64,000 nt of DNA from Methanomassiliicoccales archaeon (GCA_026394395.1 JAPKYK010000001.1:159940-223939), one strand, 5' to 3'. Positions 50,414-60,275 are shown, counted from the stretch's first letter. Numbers and translations are program-made. The notes: generated from the letters alone by a model not told the origin.

Positions 50414-51765
50414 GAAAGGTCATGAAGTTCGGCGGCACCAGCGTGGGCAGCAACGAGGCCATGCGCCGCACCGCCGACATAATCATGGCCGACGATTGCC
50501 AGAGGGCCGTGGTCGTCTCCGCCATGTCTGGAGTGACCAACTCCCTGATCACCATGATGGCCGACGAGAGCAAGGAAGTGCCGGAGTACATCAATTGGCT
50601 GAGGGGGAAGCACCTGGACGCCGCCAAGGGCAATATCTCCCAGGAACTGCTGCCGGAATACCTGGAGGAGCTGGAGCGGCGCCTGTCCGGGTTAGGCCAT
50701 CTCATCCACTTGTACCGCCAGGACGAGGGCCGCATCATGTACCAGGACGCCTTCTCCAGCTGGGGAGAGCGTTTGTCGTCCCTCACCCTTTCCTACATCC
50801 TGCGCAGCCGAGGCCTGGATTCGTTGGCCTTGACCTCCGAGGAGATCGGTATAGTGGCCAGTGGTCCCCCGGGCTACGGGGGTGCGGAACTTAGCGCCAC
50901 CGAGGCCAACCTCCGCCGGACGCTGGTGCCCCTACTTCAGGCGGGTAAGGTGCCCGTCATCACCGGCTACTACGGCTGCGACGGCCGAGGAAGGCCGTTG
51001 ACCTTCGGGCGGGGTGGCTCCGACTACTCCGGTGCTGTCATCGGCCACGCCGTGGACGCCGACGAGGTGGAGATATGGACGGACGTGGACGGATTCATGT
51101 CCGCCGATCCCCGGGTGGTCAAGGGCGCCCGGACCATATCTGAAATGGATTACGGGGAGGCGGCCGAGCTGGCGTACTTTGGTGCCAAGGTCCTGCACCC
51201 CCGGACCATAGAGCCGGCCAAGCGCAAGGGCGTGGCGGTGCTGGTCAAGAACACCTTCAACCCCAAGGGCAGCGGCACCAGGATACACGGACTGAGCCGG
51301 GGCGGACAGGACCTGCTGCGAAGCGTGGCCCTGAAGACCGACCTGTCCATTGTGAAGGTCTACTCCTCCGAGCTGGCCTACCGGCCGGAGCTGGTGGCTA
51401 GGATGTTGGAGTCGGTCAGCTCCAACGGTGTGACCATATACGCCGTGTCCACCTCCCTGTCCACGCTGGCCGTGGTCGTTCCCTCGGAATCTGTCCCGGA
51501 CGCCTGCGAGCGTCTCCGCGGGTTCCAGGAGGACGTGGAGGAGGTCAGGGTAAAAGAGAACGTCGCGCTCATCTGCGCGGTTGGCGATGGCATGCTGGAG
51601 AGCAGCGGTGTGTCGGCCAAGATATTCACGGCCGTGGCCGACGTCGGGGCCAACGTGGAGCTCATCTCCGAGGGGGCCTCGGACATCGCCCTCAACTTCA
51701 TGGTCGGCGGCGACAAGGCCGTGGACGTGGTCAGGAGACTGCACGAACTTTACATAGGTGCTTGA
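50410..51765 (+). CDS. lysC: Aspartate kinase
   Basis: The 451-residue aspartokinase has VMKFGGTSVGSNEAMRR at its start, FGRGGSDYSGAVIG, WTDVDGFMSADPRVV and GAKVLHPRTIEPA, then two ACT domains (LSIVKVYSSELA, ALICAVGDGMLESSGVSAKIF). It makes aspartyl phosphate, and its ACT domains suggest feedback by an end product. TTG 50410 overlaps the dapB stop; ATG 50422 would cut the first strand. The next enzyme, aspartate semialdehyde dehydrogenase, is missing from the cluster. Confidence 0.95.
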   Translation: MRKVMKFGGTSVGSNEAMRRTADIIMADDCQRAVVVSAMSGVTNSLITMMADESKEVPEYINWLRGKHLDAAKGNISQELLPEYLEELERRLSGLGHLIHLYRQDEGRIMYQDAFSSWGERLSSLTLSYILRSRGLDSLALTSEEIGIVASGPPGYGGAELSATEANLRRTLVPLLQAGKVPVITGYYGCDGRGRPLTFGRGGSDYSGAVIGHAVDADEVEIWTDVDGFMSADPRVVKGARTISEMDYGEAAELAYFGAKVLHPRTIEPAKRKGVAVLVKNTFNPKGSGTRIHGLSRGGQDLLRSVALKTDLSIVKVYSSELAYRPELVARMLESVSSNGVTIYAVSTSLSTLAVVVPSESVPDACERLRGFQEDVEEVRVKENVALICAVGDGMLESSGVSAKIFTAVADVGANVELISEGASDIALNFMVGGDKAVDVVRRLHELYIGA

Positions 51766-53022
51766 ATGAGAGAATTCCAGAGCAAGAAAGGAATCATGTC
51801 GATAGCTGGCGTTCCAGCCACCAAGATAGCCGAACGTTTCGGCACTCCGGTGATGGTGACGGACGAGGCGGCCCTGAGGCAGAACTACCGGACGATATAC
51901 AAGGCGTTCAACGACCGCTTCCCTACCAGGATCTACTTCGCCTGCAAGGCCAACACCAACCTGAGCATACTGCGGGTGCTGGAGCAGGAAGGCTCCTGTA
52001 TAGACACAGTGTCCATCGGGGAGGTGGAGGCCTGCCTGCGCGCCGGCTTCGTCCCCGAACGCATACTGTACACCGGCGTCAGCGTCTCCCCGGCGGAGAT
52101 GAGCGCCGTGGTGGAAAGAAAGGTCCCCATCAATGTGGACTCCGTGAACGGGCTACGGCGCCTGGCCAGGCTCAGTCCCAAGCACCCCATATCCCTACGG
52201 GTCAATCCGGACGTGGGTTCGGGGCACTCCCAGAAGGTGGTCACCGGGACCAAGGGCGCCAAGTTCGGAATACCCAAGGAGGAGATCGTCGCGGCCTACT
52301 CCGAAGCGTTAAAGCTGGGATTCCTGCCCCGCGGGCTGCACGCCCACACCGGCTCCGGCGGAAGCGATCCGGCCGTGTTCGGCCGGGTGACCGAGGTGCT
52401 GGTCGAGATCTCTGAAAAACTGAGGTCCGAGCTGGGGCTCCAACTGGAGTTCATCGACATAGGCGGAGGCATCGGCATACCGTACCGGCCGGAGGAGAGG
52501 CCCACCGACCTGGACGCGGTGGCCGAGGAGGTTACGTCCAAATTGAAGAACAGCCACGTGCGGACGCTGATCATCGAGCCCGGCCGTTACATAGTCGCGG
52601 ACACCACCGTCCTGTTGACCAGGGTCAACGACGTCAAGTCCACTCCGGTCAAGGACTACGCGCTGGTGGACGCCGGGTTCAACACTCTGATCCGCCCGGC
52701 CTTCTACGATTCCTATCATCACGTGGCCGTGGCCAACAAGTTCGACCGGGAGCCCATGGCCAAGTACGACGTGGCCGGCCCCATCTGCGAGAGCGGGGAC
52801 TACCTGGCCAAGGAGCGCATGTTGCCCATAGTGGACGTGGGAGATCTGCTCTGCGTCTACGACGTGGGGGCTTACGGGTTCACTATGTCATCCAATTACA
52901 ACAACAGGCCCCGCTGCGCCGAGGTACTGGTGCTGGACGGAAAATCCTCATTGATACGCGAGAGGGAGGAGATCAACGACCTCTTCCGCCATCAGAAGGT
53001 ACCGGCGAGGCTGAGGGCATGA
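51766..53022 (+). CDS. lysA: Diaminopimelate decarboxylase
   Basis: The 418-residue fold-III PLP enzyme has YFACKANTNLSILRVL with the PLP Lys at 61, HAHTGSGGSDP, FIDIGGGIGIPY, IIEPGRYIV and GPICESGDYLAKER with the catalytic Cys across the dimer. It decarboxylates meso-diaminopimelate to lysine, the last step. It starts right after the lysC stop and overlaps dapF by 4 bases. Confidence 0.96.
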   Translation: MREFQSKKGIMSIAGVPATKIAERFGTPVMVTDEAALRQNYRTIYKAFNDRFPTRIYFACKANTNLSILRVLEQEGSCIDTVSIGEVEACLRAGFVPERILYTGVSVSPAEMSAVVERKVPINVDSVNGLRRLARLSPKHPISLRVNPDVGSGHSQKVVTGTKGAKFGIPKEEIVAAYSEALKLGFLPRGLHAHTGSGGSDPAVFGRVTEVLVEISEKLRSELGLQLEFIDIGGGIGIPYRPEERPTDLDAVAEEVTSKLKNSHVRTLIIEPGRYIVADTTVLLTRVNDVKSTPVKDYALVDAGFNTLIRPAFYDSYHHVAVANKFDREPMAKYDVAGPICESGDYLAKERMLPIVDVGDLLCVYDVGAYGFTMSSNYNNRPRCAEVLVLDGKSSLIREREEINDLFRHQKVPARLRA

Positions 53023-53843
53023 GGTTCTGGAAGTATCACGGGATCGGGAACGATTTCGTGCTCGTGGAGAACTTCGACGGCGCCGTGCCCAAGGACCTGG
53101 AGTTCGTCAAGGCCATGTGCCACCGCCGCTTCGGGGTGGGCGCGGACGGTGTACTCTATCTTGAAAGGAGCAGCAAGGCCGACTTCGCCATGGGGGTCAT
53201 GAACTCCGACGGGAGCGAGGCGGAGATGTGCGGCAACGGCATCCGCTGCCTGGCCAAGCACGTATACGACCAAGGGCACACCAGATCGAAGAAGATGAGC
53301 GTGGAGACCTTGGCTGGGATCAAGCACATACAGGTGGAGGTGGAGGGCGGCAAGGTCTCCTCCGTCACCGTGGACATGGGTCGGCCGTTGCTGGACTGCC
53401 CATCCATCCCCATGAGCTGCCAGGGAACGTTCCAGGACCGACCGGTGAGCTGCGGCGAAAGGGAGCTGCACGGCACCGCCGTCTCCATGGGCAACCCGCA
53501 TCTGATAATCTTCGACACGCTTAGCGAGGAGGAGATGGACCGGCTGGGGCCGCTGGTCCACGCCCACGAGCTCTTCCCCCGCCGGACCAACGTAGAATTC
53601 GTTAAATCGTTGGATGGGATACTGGAGGTACGGGTGTACGAAAGGGGGGCCGGATGGACCATGGCCTGCGGCACTGGCGCCTGCGCCACCGCGGTGGCCG
53701 CCGCCCTGCTGGGCAAGACCAGGTTCGACGAGGAGGTGCAGGTGCGCCTTCCCGGCGGCAGCCTGTGGATAAAGGTCTGGAAGGACCTCTCCAAGGTCAC
53801 CATGCGTGGCCCGGCGACACTGGTGTTCGAAGGTCAGATGTGA
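53019..53843 (+). CDS. dapF: Diaminopimelate epimerase
   Basis: The 274-residue epimerase has both catalytic Cys: EMCGNGIRC (C71) and MACGTGACATAVA (C217). It also has KYHGIGNDFVLVE at the start and MGNPHLIIF in the middle. It converts LL- to meso-diaminopimelate. ATG 53019 lies in the lysA stop region (ATGA). Confidence 0.96.
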   Translation: MRFWKYHGIGNDFVLVENFDGAVPKDLEFVKAMCHRRFGVGADGVLYLERSSKADFAMGVMNSDGSEAEMCGNGIRCLAKHVYDQGHTRSKKMSVETLAGIKHIQVEVEGGKVSSVTVDMGRPLLDCPSIPMSCQGTFQDRPVSCGERELHGTAVSMGNPHLIIFDTLSEEEMDRLGPLVHAHELFPRRTNVEFVKSLDGILEVRVYERGAGWTMACGTGACATAVAAALLGKTRFDEEVQVRLPGGSLWIKVWKDLSKVTMRGPATLVFEGQM

Positions 53844-53852
53844 GGTGTGAAG

Positions 53853-55010
53853 ATGGGATTCGAGTACGCTAACAGGTTGAAGGCCATCCCTCCGTATCTC
53901 TTCGCCGAGATAGAGGAGAAGGTCAACAAGAAGAGGTTGGAGGGCGTGGACATCATCGATTTCGGGATCGGCGATCCGGACCTGCCCACCCCCCGGCCCG
54001 TCGTGGAGTTCATCCAGAAGGAGCTGGAGAACCCCGAGAACCACCGCTACCCATCCAGCGCCGGGGAGGCCGAGACGCGCATAGCCATCTCGGAATGGTT
54101 CAAGCGGCGCTTCGGCGTGGACGTCGATCCCAACGGCGAGGTGGCCGTGCTCATCGGTTCCAAGGAAGGATTAGCCAACATCTGCCGGGCCTTCGTGAAC
54201 CCCGGGGAGAAGGTTCTGGTGCCCGACCCGGCGTATCCCGTTTACGCGCAAGGTGCGGCGCTGCTGAGCGATGCCGTCCCCGTGCGCTTCCCGCTGAACC
54301 CGGAGAAGGGCTTCCTGCCGGACATGGACAGCTTGCCGACGGACGCCCGCATGATCTACCTGAACTACCCCAACAACCCCACCGGAGCCGTCGCTGATGA
54401 GGAGTTCTTGCTGGGTGCGTCCCGCTGGTGCATAGAGACCGACACCATCCTCTGCTACGACAACGCCTACTCGGAGATGACCTTCGACGATTACGTCGCG
54501 CCGTCGGCGTTGCAGGTGGCCCAGGGCGACGGGACCATCGAGTTCCATTCGTTATCCAAAACGTTCAACATGACCGGCTACCGCATCGGTTTCGCCGTGG
54601 GCGACTCCGATCTCATAGCCGGTTTGAAAAGGGTCAAATCGCAGGTCGATTCCGGCACCCCCAAGTTCCTGCAGAGCGCGGTCGTCAAGACGCTGGGAAT
54701 GTACCACGACGCGGAGAGACCGAAGATGGTGATGGACAACATCGCCGTCTACCAGAAGCGCCGGGACGTGCTGGTCAACGGACTGCGCAAGCTGGGGTTC
54801 AAGGTGGACCGGCCCAAGGGGACGTTCTACCTGTGGATGAAGGTCGACGGTCCCTCTCTGAAGTTCGCAGAGAAGATGCTCAAGGCCGGCATAGTGGTCA
54901 CACCAGGCGTGGGGTTCGGTCTGAACGGCGAAGGCTACGTGCGCCTAGCCACCACACAGACCGTGGAGAGGATCGAGCAGGCCCTGGAGCGCATGGCCAA
55001 GGTCCTCTGA
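53853..55010 (+). CDS. dapL: LL-diaminopimelate aminotransferase
   Basis: The 385-residue fold-I PLP aminotransferase has FGIGDPDLPTP, YPSSAGEAETRIAI, VLVPDPAYPVY, LNYPNNPTGA, YDNAYSEMTFDD and SLSKTFNMTGYRIGFAVG with the PLP Lys. It converts tetrahydrodipicolinate directly to LL-diaminopimelate, skipping succinyl or acetyl steps. Its place in the operon supports DapL over a generic aminotransferase. ATG 53853 follows GAGGTG; GTG 53847 is the alternative. Confidence 0.93.
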   Translation: MGFEYANRLKAIPPYLFAEIEEKVNKKRLEGVDIIDFGIGDPDLPTPRPVVEFIQKELENPENHRYPSSAGEAETRIAISEWFKRRFGVDVDPNGEVAVLIGSKEGLANICRAFVNPGEKVLVPDPAYPVYAQGAALLSDAVPVRFPLNPEKGFLPDMDSLPTDARMIYLNYPNNPTGAVADEEFLLGASRWCIETDTILCYDNAYSEMTFDDYVAPSALQVAQGDGTIEFHSLSKTFNMTGYRIGFAVGDSDLIAGLKRVKSQVDSGTPKFLQSAVVKTLGMYHDAERPKMVMDNIAVYQKRRDVLVNGLRKLGFKVDRPKGTFYLWMKVDGPSLKFAEKMLKAGIVVTPGVGFGLNGEGYVRLATTQTVERIEQALERMAKVL

Positions 55011-55014
55011 GAAA

Positions 55015-56247
55015 CTATTTCCTCTTTCCCCTTTTGTAAGCCGCCTTGAGCGCTTCAACCACCGGTAGCGGTTTGCCCATGATGTAGTTCTCCAGGGCCC
55101 CGCCACCCGTGCTAACGTAGGAGAAGCGGTCGCAGCAACCGTACTTCTGAGCGGCGCTTACGGTGTGACCACCGCCGATGACGGAGAAGGCGTCGCTGGA
55201 CACGGTGGCTTCCATGAGCGCCCGGGTGCCTAGGGAGAACTCCTCCCTCTCGATCACCCCAGCCGGTCCAGATATGAACACGGTGCAGGCCTTGGAGATG
55301 ATGTCAGAGAACCTAGCCGTGGTCTCCTTGCCAATGTCCATTATGGGCAGTTCGGAGGGCAGGGCGCTCAGGGGCACGTCCTTTCTTTTCCCGTTCTCGT
55401 CCAGGGCCACGTCCACCGGCGTCTCGATGCGTTCTCCATATCCCTCCAGGAGCACTTTGGCGGCGGCCAGGTTCTCCTCGGTGAACTCCTCCATGAGGAT
55501 GTCCTCACTCTTCTTTCCCAGGGCGATACCCTTGGCCTTCAGGAAGGCGTTGCCGGCCAGACCGACCAAGAGCACCTTGTCCGCGATGTTCTCCTTCAGC
55601 ACTCGGTCCACTACCTTGATGGCGTCGGAGAACTTCGATCCTCCCAGGACGAACACGCAGGGGTGCGAGGGGTCGTCGATGACCTGCCTCAGGGCTTCCA
55701 GCTCCTTCTCCATGAGCCGCCCGGCGGCGGAGGGCAGCATGGCCTGGAATCCAACCAGGGAGCACTGGGAACGGTGGGCGGCGGCGAAGGCGTCCGAGAC
55801 GTACAGGTCGGCTAAGGCGGAGAGCTCCTGCACAATCCTGGCGCGGGAATGCTCTTCCATGCTCACCTTGTTCATCTCCTCCTTCTCGTCCCTCACGTTG
55901 CGGAGCATGATGGCCTCGCCGGGCTTCAAACGGGATATGGCCTTCTTGGCCTCCTCTCCGCAGAGGTCGTTCACGTAAGGTACCTCCACGCCCAGCAGCT
56001 CGGATGTGCGGCGGGCATGGCGCTCCATAGAAGTATAGTCCCACTTCCCCGGCCGGCTCTGGTGGGCCAGTATTATCACCTTGGCCCTACGGTTGAGCAG
56101 CTCCCGGAGGGTGGGAAGTATCTCGCGTATACGGTTGTCGTTGGCCAGCTCTAGAGTGCCCTCTTTGAGCGGGCTGTTGATGTCCACGCGGTAGATGACG
56201 GTCTTGCCTTCGATCCCCAAATCGTCCAAGGTGAAGTGGTCCTTCAT
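55015..56247 (-). CDS. pgk: Phosphoglycerate kinase
   Basis: The 410-residue archaeal PGK shows VIYRVDINSPLKEG, ILAHQSRPG, VPYVNDLCGEEA, MLRNVRDE, DLYVSDAFAAAHRSQCS, FVLGGSKFSDAI and a C-terminal STGGGALENYIMGK. It interconverts 1,3-bisphosphoglycerate and 3-phosphoglycerate with ADP/ATP. It is convergent with dapL. GAPDH is about 2 kb away, separated by the ABC exporter. Confidence 0.95.
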   Translation of the reverse strand: MKDHFTLDDLGIEGKTVIYRVDINSPLKEGTLELANDNRIREILPTLRELLNRRAKVIILAHQSRPGKWDYTSMERHARRTSELLGVEVPYVNDLCGEEAKKAISRLKPGEAIMLRNVRDEKEEMNKVSMEEHSRARIVQELSALADLYVSDAFAAAHRSQCSLVGFQAMLPSAAGRLMEKELEALRQVIDDPSHPCVFVLGGSKFSDAIKVVDRVLKENIADKVLLVGLAGNAFLKAKGIALGKKSEDILMEEFTEENLAAAKVLLEGYGERIETPVDVALDENGKRKDVPLSALPSELPIMDIGKETTARFSDIISKACTVFISGPAGVIEREEFSLGTRALMEATVSSDAFSVIGGGHTVSAAQKYGCCDRFSYVSTGGGALENYIMGKPLPVVEALKAAYKRGKRK

Positions 56248-56427
56248 GGCAATGTCCCCTGGCGGCCGTGACCGGTCAGGTAACGATATCTCTGTACAGT
56301 GGATGGCGATGCAATAAAAAATGATTTGCCTGGGAATGCCAGTGACACACCGTAGCTCGCCAAGATCTGTTCGCTGCCAAGGACTAGCCTACCATCATCC
56401 TTATTATGGCCGCACGTCCTTAGTCGA

Positions 56428-57363
56428 ATGCTGGTGATGGTGATATCTGCGATCGAGGCCAAAGGTCTTTGCAAGTGCTTCGGGGAGTTCAAAGCGGTGG
56501 ACGATGTCAGTTTCGAGGTCCCTGAGAAGCAGTTTTTCGGATTACTTGGTCCCAACGGGGCAGGCAAGACCACCACCATCAGGATGCTCACTGGCGTATT
56601 GCGACCGGACTCCGGCACGGTCACCATCATGGGGCTCAACATGAAACGGGACCCCCTGCTGGCCAAAGGAAAGATAGGTGTCATTCCCGAGATAGGGAAC
56701 GTGTATCCGGACCTCACCGCCCGGGAGAACCTGGAACTTTTCGGGCGCTTCTACGGTCTGTCCAAGCGTACTCGGAAGGAAAGAGCGTCCGCCCTTCTGG
56801 AGGAGCTGGGGCTGGGCGGTAGGATGGACGAACGTATCAAGCGCTTTTCCAAGGGCATGAGGCAGCGCGTGTCCATTGGCTGCGCTATCATCCACGAGCC
56901 CGAGTTGCTGTTCCTAGACGAGCCCACTGAGGGGCTGGACGTGCAAAGCCGGCGCATGATATTGGAGAAAGTAGGCAAGATGAACAAGAACGGAAGCACC
57001 ATCCTGCTGACCACGCACAACATCGAGGAGGCCAGCCGACTGTGCAATCGGGTTTGCATAATCAATCACGGTAAAGTTGTGGCACTGGACACCCCGGAGC
57101 GGCTTAGGTCCGCGTTCGAAGGGGCCCAGTCCGTAGAAGTGACCTTCGACCGACTGGTGGAATGCGACCTTTTCGTTTCCCAGTGCATAACCAGGGCTGA
57201 GGCTCAGGGCAACAAGCTTCGGTTCTACACCCCCGATCCTGACCAGGCCATTAAAAGGATAATGCAGGTCCGGGACGAGCAGGGACTGACCATCGTATCC
57301 TTGAACACCCTGGCGCCCTCGCTCGAGGACGTGTTCGTGAAGCTCACGGAGATGAGTGCATGA
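56428..57363 (+). CDS. ABC transporter ATP-binding protein
   Basis: The 311-residue protein has Walker A GLLGPNGAGKTTTIRML, Q-loop region IPEIGNVYPDLTARENL, signature RFSKGMRQRVSIG (FSKGM for LSGGQ), Walker B LLFLDEPTEGLD and switch TTHNIEEA. A 90-residue C-terminal region follows, as in drug or lipid exporters of the ABC-2 class. CCTTATTATGG about 28 bases upstream places ATG 56428 as leaderless. It overlaps its permease gene by 4 bases. Confidence 0.94.
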   Translation: MLVMVISAIEAKGLCKCFGEFKAVDDVSFEVPEKQFFGLLGPNGAGKTTTIRMLTGVLRPDSGTVTIMGLNMKRDPLLAKGKIGVIPEIGNVYPDLTARENLELFGRFYGLSKRTRKERASALLEELGLGGRMDERIKRFSKGMRQRVSIGCAIIHEPELLFLDEPTEGLDVQSRRMILEKVGKMNKNGSTILLTTHNIEEASRLCNRVCIINHGKVVALDTPERLRSAFEGAQSVEVTFDRLVECDLFVSQCITRAEAQGNKLRFYTPDPDQAIKRIMQVRDEQGLTIVSLNTLAPSLEDVFVKLTEMSA

Positions 57364-58112
57364 ACCTGGACATCATGGTCCGAGGGGTTCTGGCCACGAC
57401 GGTCAAGGACATCAAGATCTATTACAAGAAGCCCCCGGTCTTCATCTTCGGGCTCATACTTCCCACCTTCCTGTTCTTCGCCTTCTTCGTGGGAAGGCAG
57501 CTCGACATAACGAAATACTTCCCGGGTTTCCTGGCCATGTCCCTGTTCTTCACCGCCTCCTCCGTTGGCCCGCTCATCATCCCCTGGGAGAAGCAGGCCG
57601 GCACGTTCGAACGGTTGCTGTCACTGCCGGTGAGCATTCCACTGTTGGTGCTAGGCGACACTCTGGCCGGGGCAGGTTTCGGCATGATCATCAGTCTGAT
57701 CATATTCATTGCGGGATCTTTCCTCGTCCCCTTCCACCTGACTCTGGTGGCTATCGTGGCCCTTCCATTGCTCTTCATACTGGGCAACCTGTGCTTCGCC
57801 GCGCTGGGGGTGCTGCTGTCCTCGCCGGCCGGGCCGGTGCCAAGTAACATAATGATGCTGGCCGCCCTGGTCCGTTTCCCCCTTATCTTCATCAGCGGCA
57901 TCTTCATCCCCCTGACCGAGATGACCGGGGCGACCCGGACGGTCACCATGTTCTCCCCCCTTACTTACCTGGTGGACGGGTTCAATCAGGCTCTGGGCAA
58001 CGAAGGGGCCATCCCCCTGGCCCTGGACCTGGTGGTGCTAATGATGTTCACTGTAGCGTTCCTGTTGTCTGCAAATTACGTGCTGAAGAGGAAGGCCTTG
58101 AAAGGGTTGTGA
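57360..58112 (+). CDS. ABC-2 type transporter permease
   Basis: The 250-residue protein has six membrane segments. The family stretch LTEMTGATRTVTMFSPLTYLVDGFNQAL is near the end, and WEKQAGTFERLLSLPVS is the coupling region. It forms an exporter with the preceding ATPase (ATGA overlap). The substrate is unknown; export of a drug, lipid or glycan is possible. Confidence 0.92.
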   Translation: MNLDIMVRGVLATTVKDIKIYYKKPPVFIFGLILPTFLFFAFFVGRQLDITKYFPGFLAMSLFFTASSVGPLIIPWEKQAGTFERLLSLPVSIPLLVLGDTLAGAGFGMIISLIIFIAGSFLVPFHLTLVAIVALPLLFILGNLCFAALGVLLSSPAGPVPSNIMMLAALVRFPLIFISGIFIPLTEMTGATRTVTMFSPLTYLVDGFNQALGNEGAIPLALDLVVLMMFTVAFLLSANYVLKRKALKGL

Positions 58113-58136
58113 GGGGCCAAAGCCCCGAAAAGAAGA

Positions 58137-59150
58137 TCAGCGCAGGCCGATGGCCTTGTCGGTGCGCTCGATGGAGGCCAGGTTGTCCTTCTCCAGCTTC
58201 ATCATGGAGCGTATGCAGTCCACGTTCTCCGGGACCACGTCGCTCTCCTGATGAATGGCCTGGTAGTAGTAGAGGATGGAATCGACAACTTTCACCCCGT
58301 CCTTCCACACGGCGATGTCCATGAGGTCCCCGCGCGGCCGGCCTAGGTCCTTGGCCAGCTCCATTACCTGCCCGGTGTTCTTCACCCCGTCCTTGCCGGA
58401 GATGAGCTTGACCCGGGGCGAGGAGGCCCAGACGTCCAGGACGTCCTTCTCGGTGACCTTCTTCTTCAGCTCGACGACGATGCAGTGCAGGTGCATGAGC
58501 GTCGTCGGGGTCACCACGGCCATAGTCTGGATGTCCAGCCCGTGCATGACCGTCTTCACGTCCGGCCCGTGATGCGTCGGCAGCTTGAGGGAGGGTTCGA
58601 TGGCGTTCAGCGCCGCCCCCTTCTTGTCCGCCGGGTCCGCGCCGCGGCGTACCAATGAAGCGAAAACCTTCTGGATGCCGAAGGCTTGCTGCAGCGGGAA
58701 CAATGTGCGCACCAGGCCGGTGGTGTTGCACGAAACGACCCTCGCCGAGGGCGCCCCCCAGGCCTCCTGATAGTTGGCCAGGGCGTTGAAGGATATCCCG
58801 GCCATCTCATGCGCCTCTCCTCCCTGGAACATGCACTTGACCCCGGCCTTCTCGTACATCGGTTTGTTCTTCTCGCCGAAACCGCCAGGGGTGCAATCCA
58901 CGATGATGTCGACCTTCTTCAACAGGTCCTCCAAGGTCCCTTGGGTCTTGACCCCGGCCTTCTCAAAGCCCTCCACGTCCTCAATGTGCGCCGCGAACAA
59001 AGGATGACCCTCGCGTAGGGCGGTGGAAGCCTCGTAGGACGGTCTGGTCTTGGTGACCCCCACGACCTCCATGTCGTTCTGCCTGTTCACAGCCCAAGCC
59101 ACTCTCTTTCCGATCGTGCCATAGCCGTTGATGCCGACCTTGACCTTCAT
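58137..59150 (-). CDS. gap: Glyceraldehyde-3-phosphate dehydrogenase, archaeal type II
   Basis: The 337-residue enzyme has VGINGYGTIGKRVAWAV at the start, VVGVTKTRPSYE, IIVDCTPGGFG and VVSCNTTGLVRT with the catalytic Cys 141, then RRGADPADKKGA. Type II enzymes of archaea use NAD(P). With PGK it covers the middle of the Embden-Meyerhof route, mostly in the gluconeogenic direction in many archaea. T-rich sequence on its strand lies upstream. Confidence 0.96.
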   Translation of the reverse strand: MKVKVGINGYGTIGKRVAWAVNRQNDMEVVGVTKTRPSYEASTALREGHPLFAAHIEDVEGFEKAGVKTQGTLEDLLKKVDIIVDCTPGGFGEKNKPMYEKAGVKCMFQGGEAHEMAGISFNALANYQEAWGAPSARVVSCNTTGLVRTLFPLQQAFGIQKVFASLVRRGADPADKKGAALNAIEPSLKLPTHHGPDVKTVMHGLDIQTMAVVTPTTLMHLHCIVVELKKKVTEKDVLDVWASSPRVKLISGKDGVKNTGQVMELAKDLGRPRGDLMDIAVWKDGVKVVDSILYYYQAIHQESDVVPENVDCIRSMMKLEKDNLASIERTDKAIGLR

Positions 59151-59272
59151 GAAATCCCCTCGTTACATTTTACAAATAGCCACCGGCAGTTATCATCGTT
59201 TTGGTCTGACGATAGAAGTTGTGGATAAAAAAGATGATAAAAAGGATATAGAAAGGGTTTAGGAAGAGGTGT

Positions 59273-59521
59273 TTACTTGGCCTCTGCCTTGGTCTTCATC
59301 TTGCTGTACATCCTGGAGATCAGGACGATGGCAATCACAGCCACTACCGTGACGATGACAGCGTATATGATCAGGCCTATGGTTGCGTCGCCTGAGGCGC
59401 CCAGCCAGTCTATCATGAGTGCAGATATGGCTGAATTCCAGGCCAATGCAGCGACCATTCCGAAGGCCGCGGTCATCAACGCCACGATCTTGTCCATTAT
59501 CTCAAGTTTCAAGCTTGCCAT
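59273..59521 (-). CDS. Small membrane protein (DUF5654-like)
   Basis: The 82-residue protein has two membrane helices (IVALMTAAFGMVAALAWNSAI and ATIGLIIYAVIVTVVAVIAI) and a Lys-rich tail. This matches small archaeal DUF5654 proteins of unknown role. GGGAGG sits just before ATG 59521, and a TATA-like TTAAATATCG lies near 59567-59576, so the gene is probably monocistronic. T-rich DNA downstream (59220-59250, minus strand) can end the RNA. Confidence 0.8.
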   Translation of the reverse strand: MASLKLEIMDKIVALMTAAFGMVAALAWNSAISALMIDWLGASGDATIGLIIYAVIVTVVAVIAIVLISRMYSKMKTKAEAK

Positions 59522-59602
59522 AAAATTCCTCCCATCTGATTGGGTTATTCATGAAAACCACTTCATCGATATTTAATGTTTATCAAAATCTGGACCGTTA
59601 TC

Positions 59603-60176
59603 TCATACTCTTTTTGTCCGCACTGGATAACGAATGACGGTCTTCGATTTCTCTTGAGCGATCCGGTTGGGGTCGCTGATATAGATCTCGTGATGAGGCC
59701 CGTTCGATTCCAGACCTTTGGAGCACATGAACTGCCACAGCAAGGCGACGCTGACCATCTCTTGATCGTATGGTCCCACGTGCAACATATGGACGCTCGC
59801 CCCGTCCGTTCTCCTTATCAGTTCCACCTTGTTCAATTGCGGAACATCTCCCTTCTTCGCCCTCACGGCCTGCGCTGAGCGCTCGACCTCCGCCTGCCCG
59901 ACGAAGTCCGGTACTATCATCATCAACGTCCAATCCATTATACCGGTCTGGCCCTCCTTCCAATAAAAGTCACCTTCCAGTGCCATGACAGAGAAGTCCC
60001 TGCCCTCCGCCTTGCCACTGGAACTTCATGGTGAACGCACACTGGTAAAGGGCACCTATGGCCGCCTGGAACTCCGTCCCGCCCGGTTTCTCATTTCCCC
60101 TGATCGCCAGGTAATTAAGCTCAGGAACGTCAAGTAGTTCCGGTTCGGTCTTGGCTTTGAAAAGCTTCGGGTGCAT
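59603..60176 (-). pseudogene. GyrI-like small-molecule-binding protein, frameshifted
   Basis: Two frames together give one GyrI-like protein of about 190 residues. The first part (MHPKLFKAKTEPELLDVPELNYLAIRG, AAIGALYQCAFTMKF) runs into a wrong frame near 60020. The second part resumes with SGKAEGRDFSVMALEGDFYW and continues to HMLHVGPYDQEMVS and HHEIYISDPNRIAQEKSKTVIRY. One extra C in the TTCCAG codon run (complement of 60020-60021) explains the break. It may be a real mutation or an assembly error. The in-frame ATG 60209 could add 11 residues. Confidence 0.8.
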
Positions 60177-60275
60177 CTTCCGCACTCTATCTTCTCCATT
60201 GAAACACATTCTTCAAAAGGCATATCAAGGCTGCGCCGGGCACAATTGAAATATCCGGGCGGGAATGGGGGAGGC

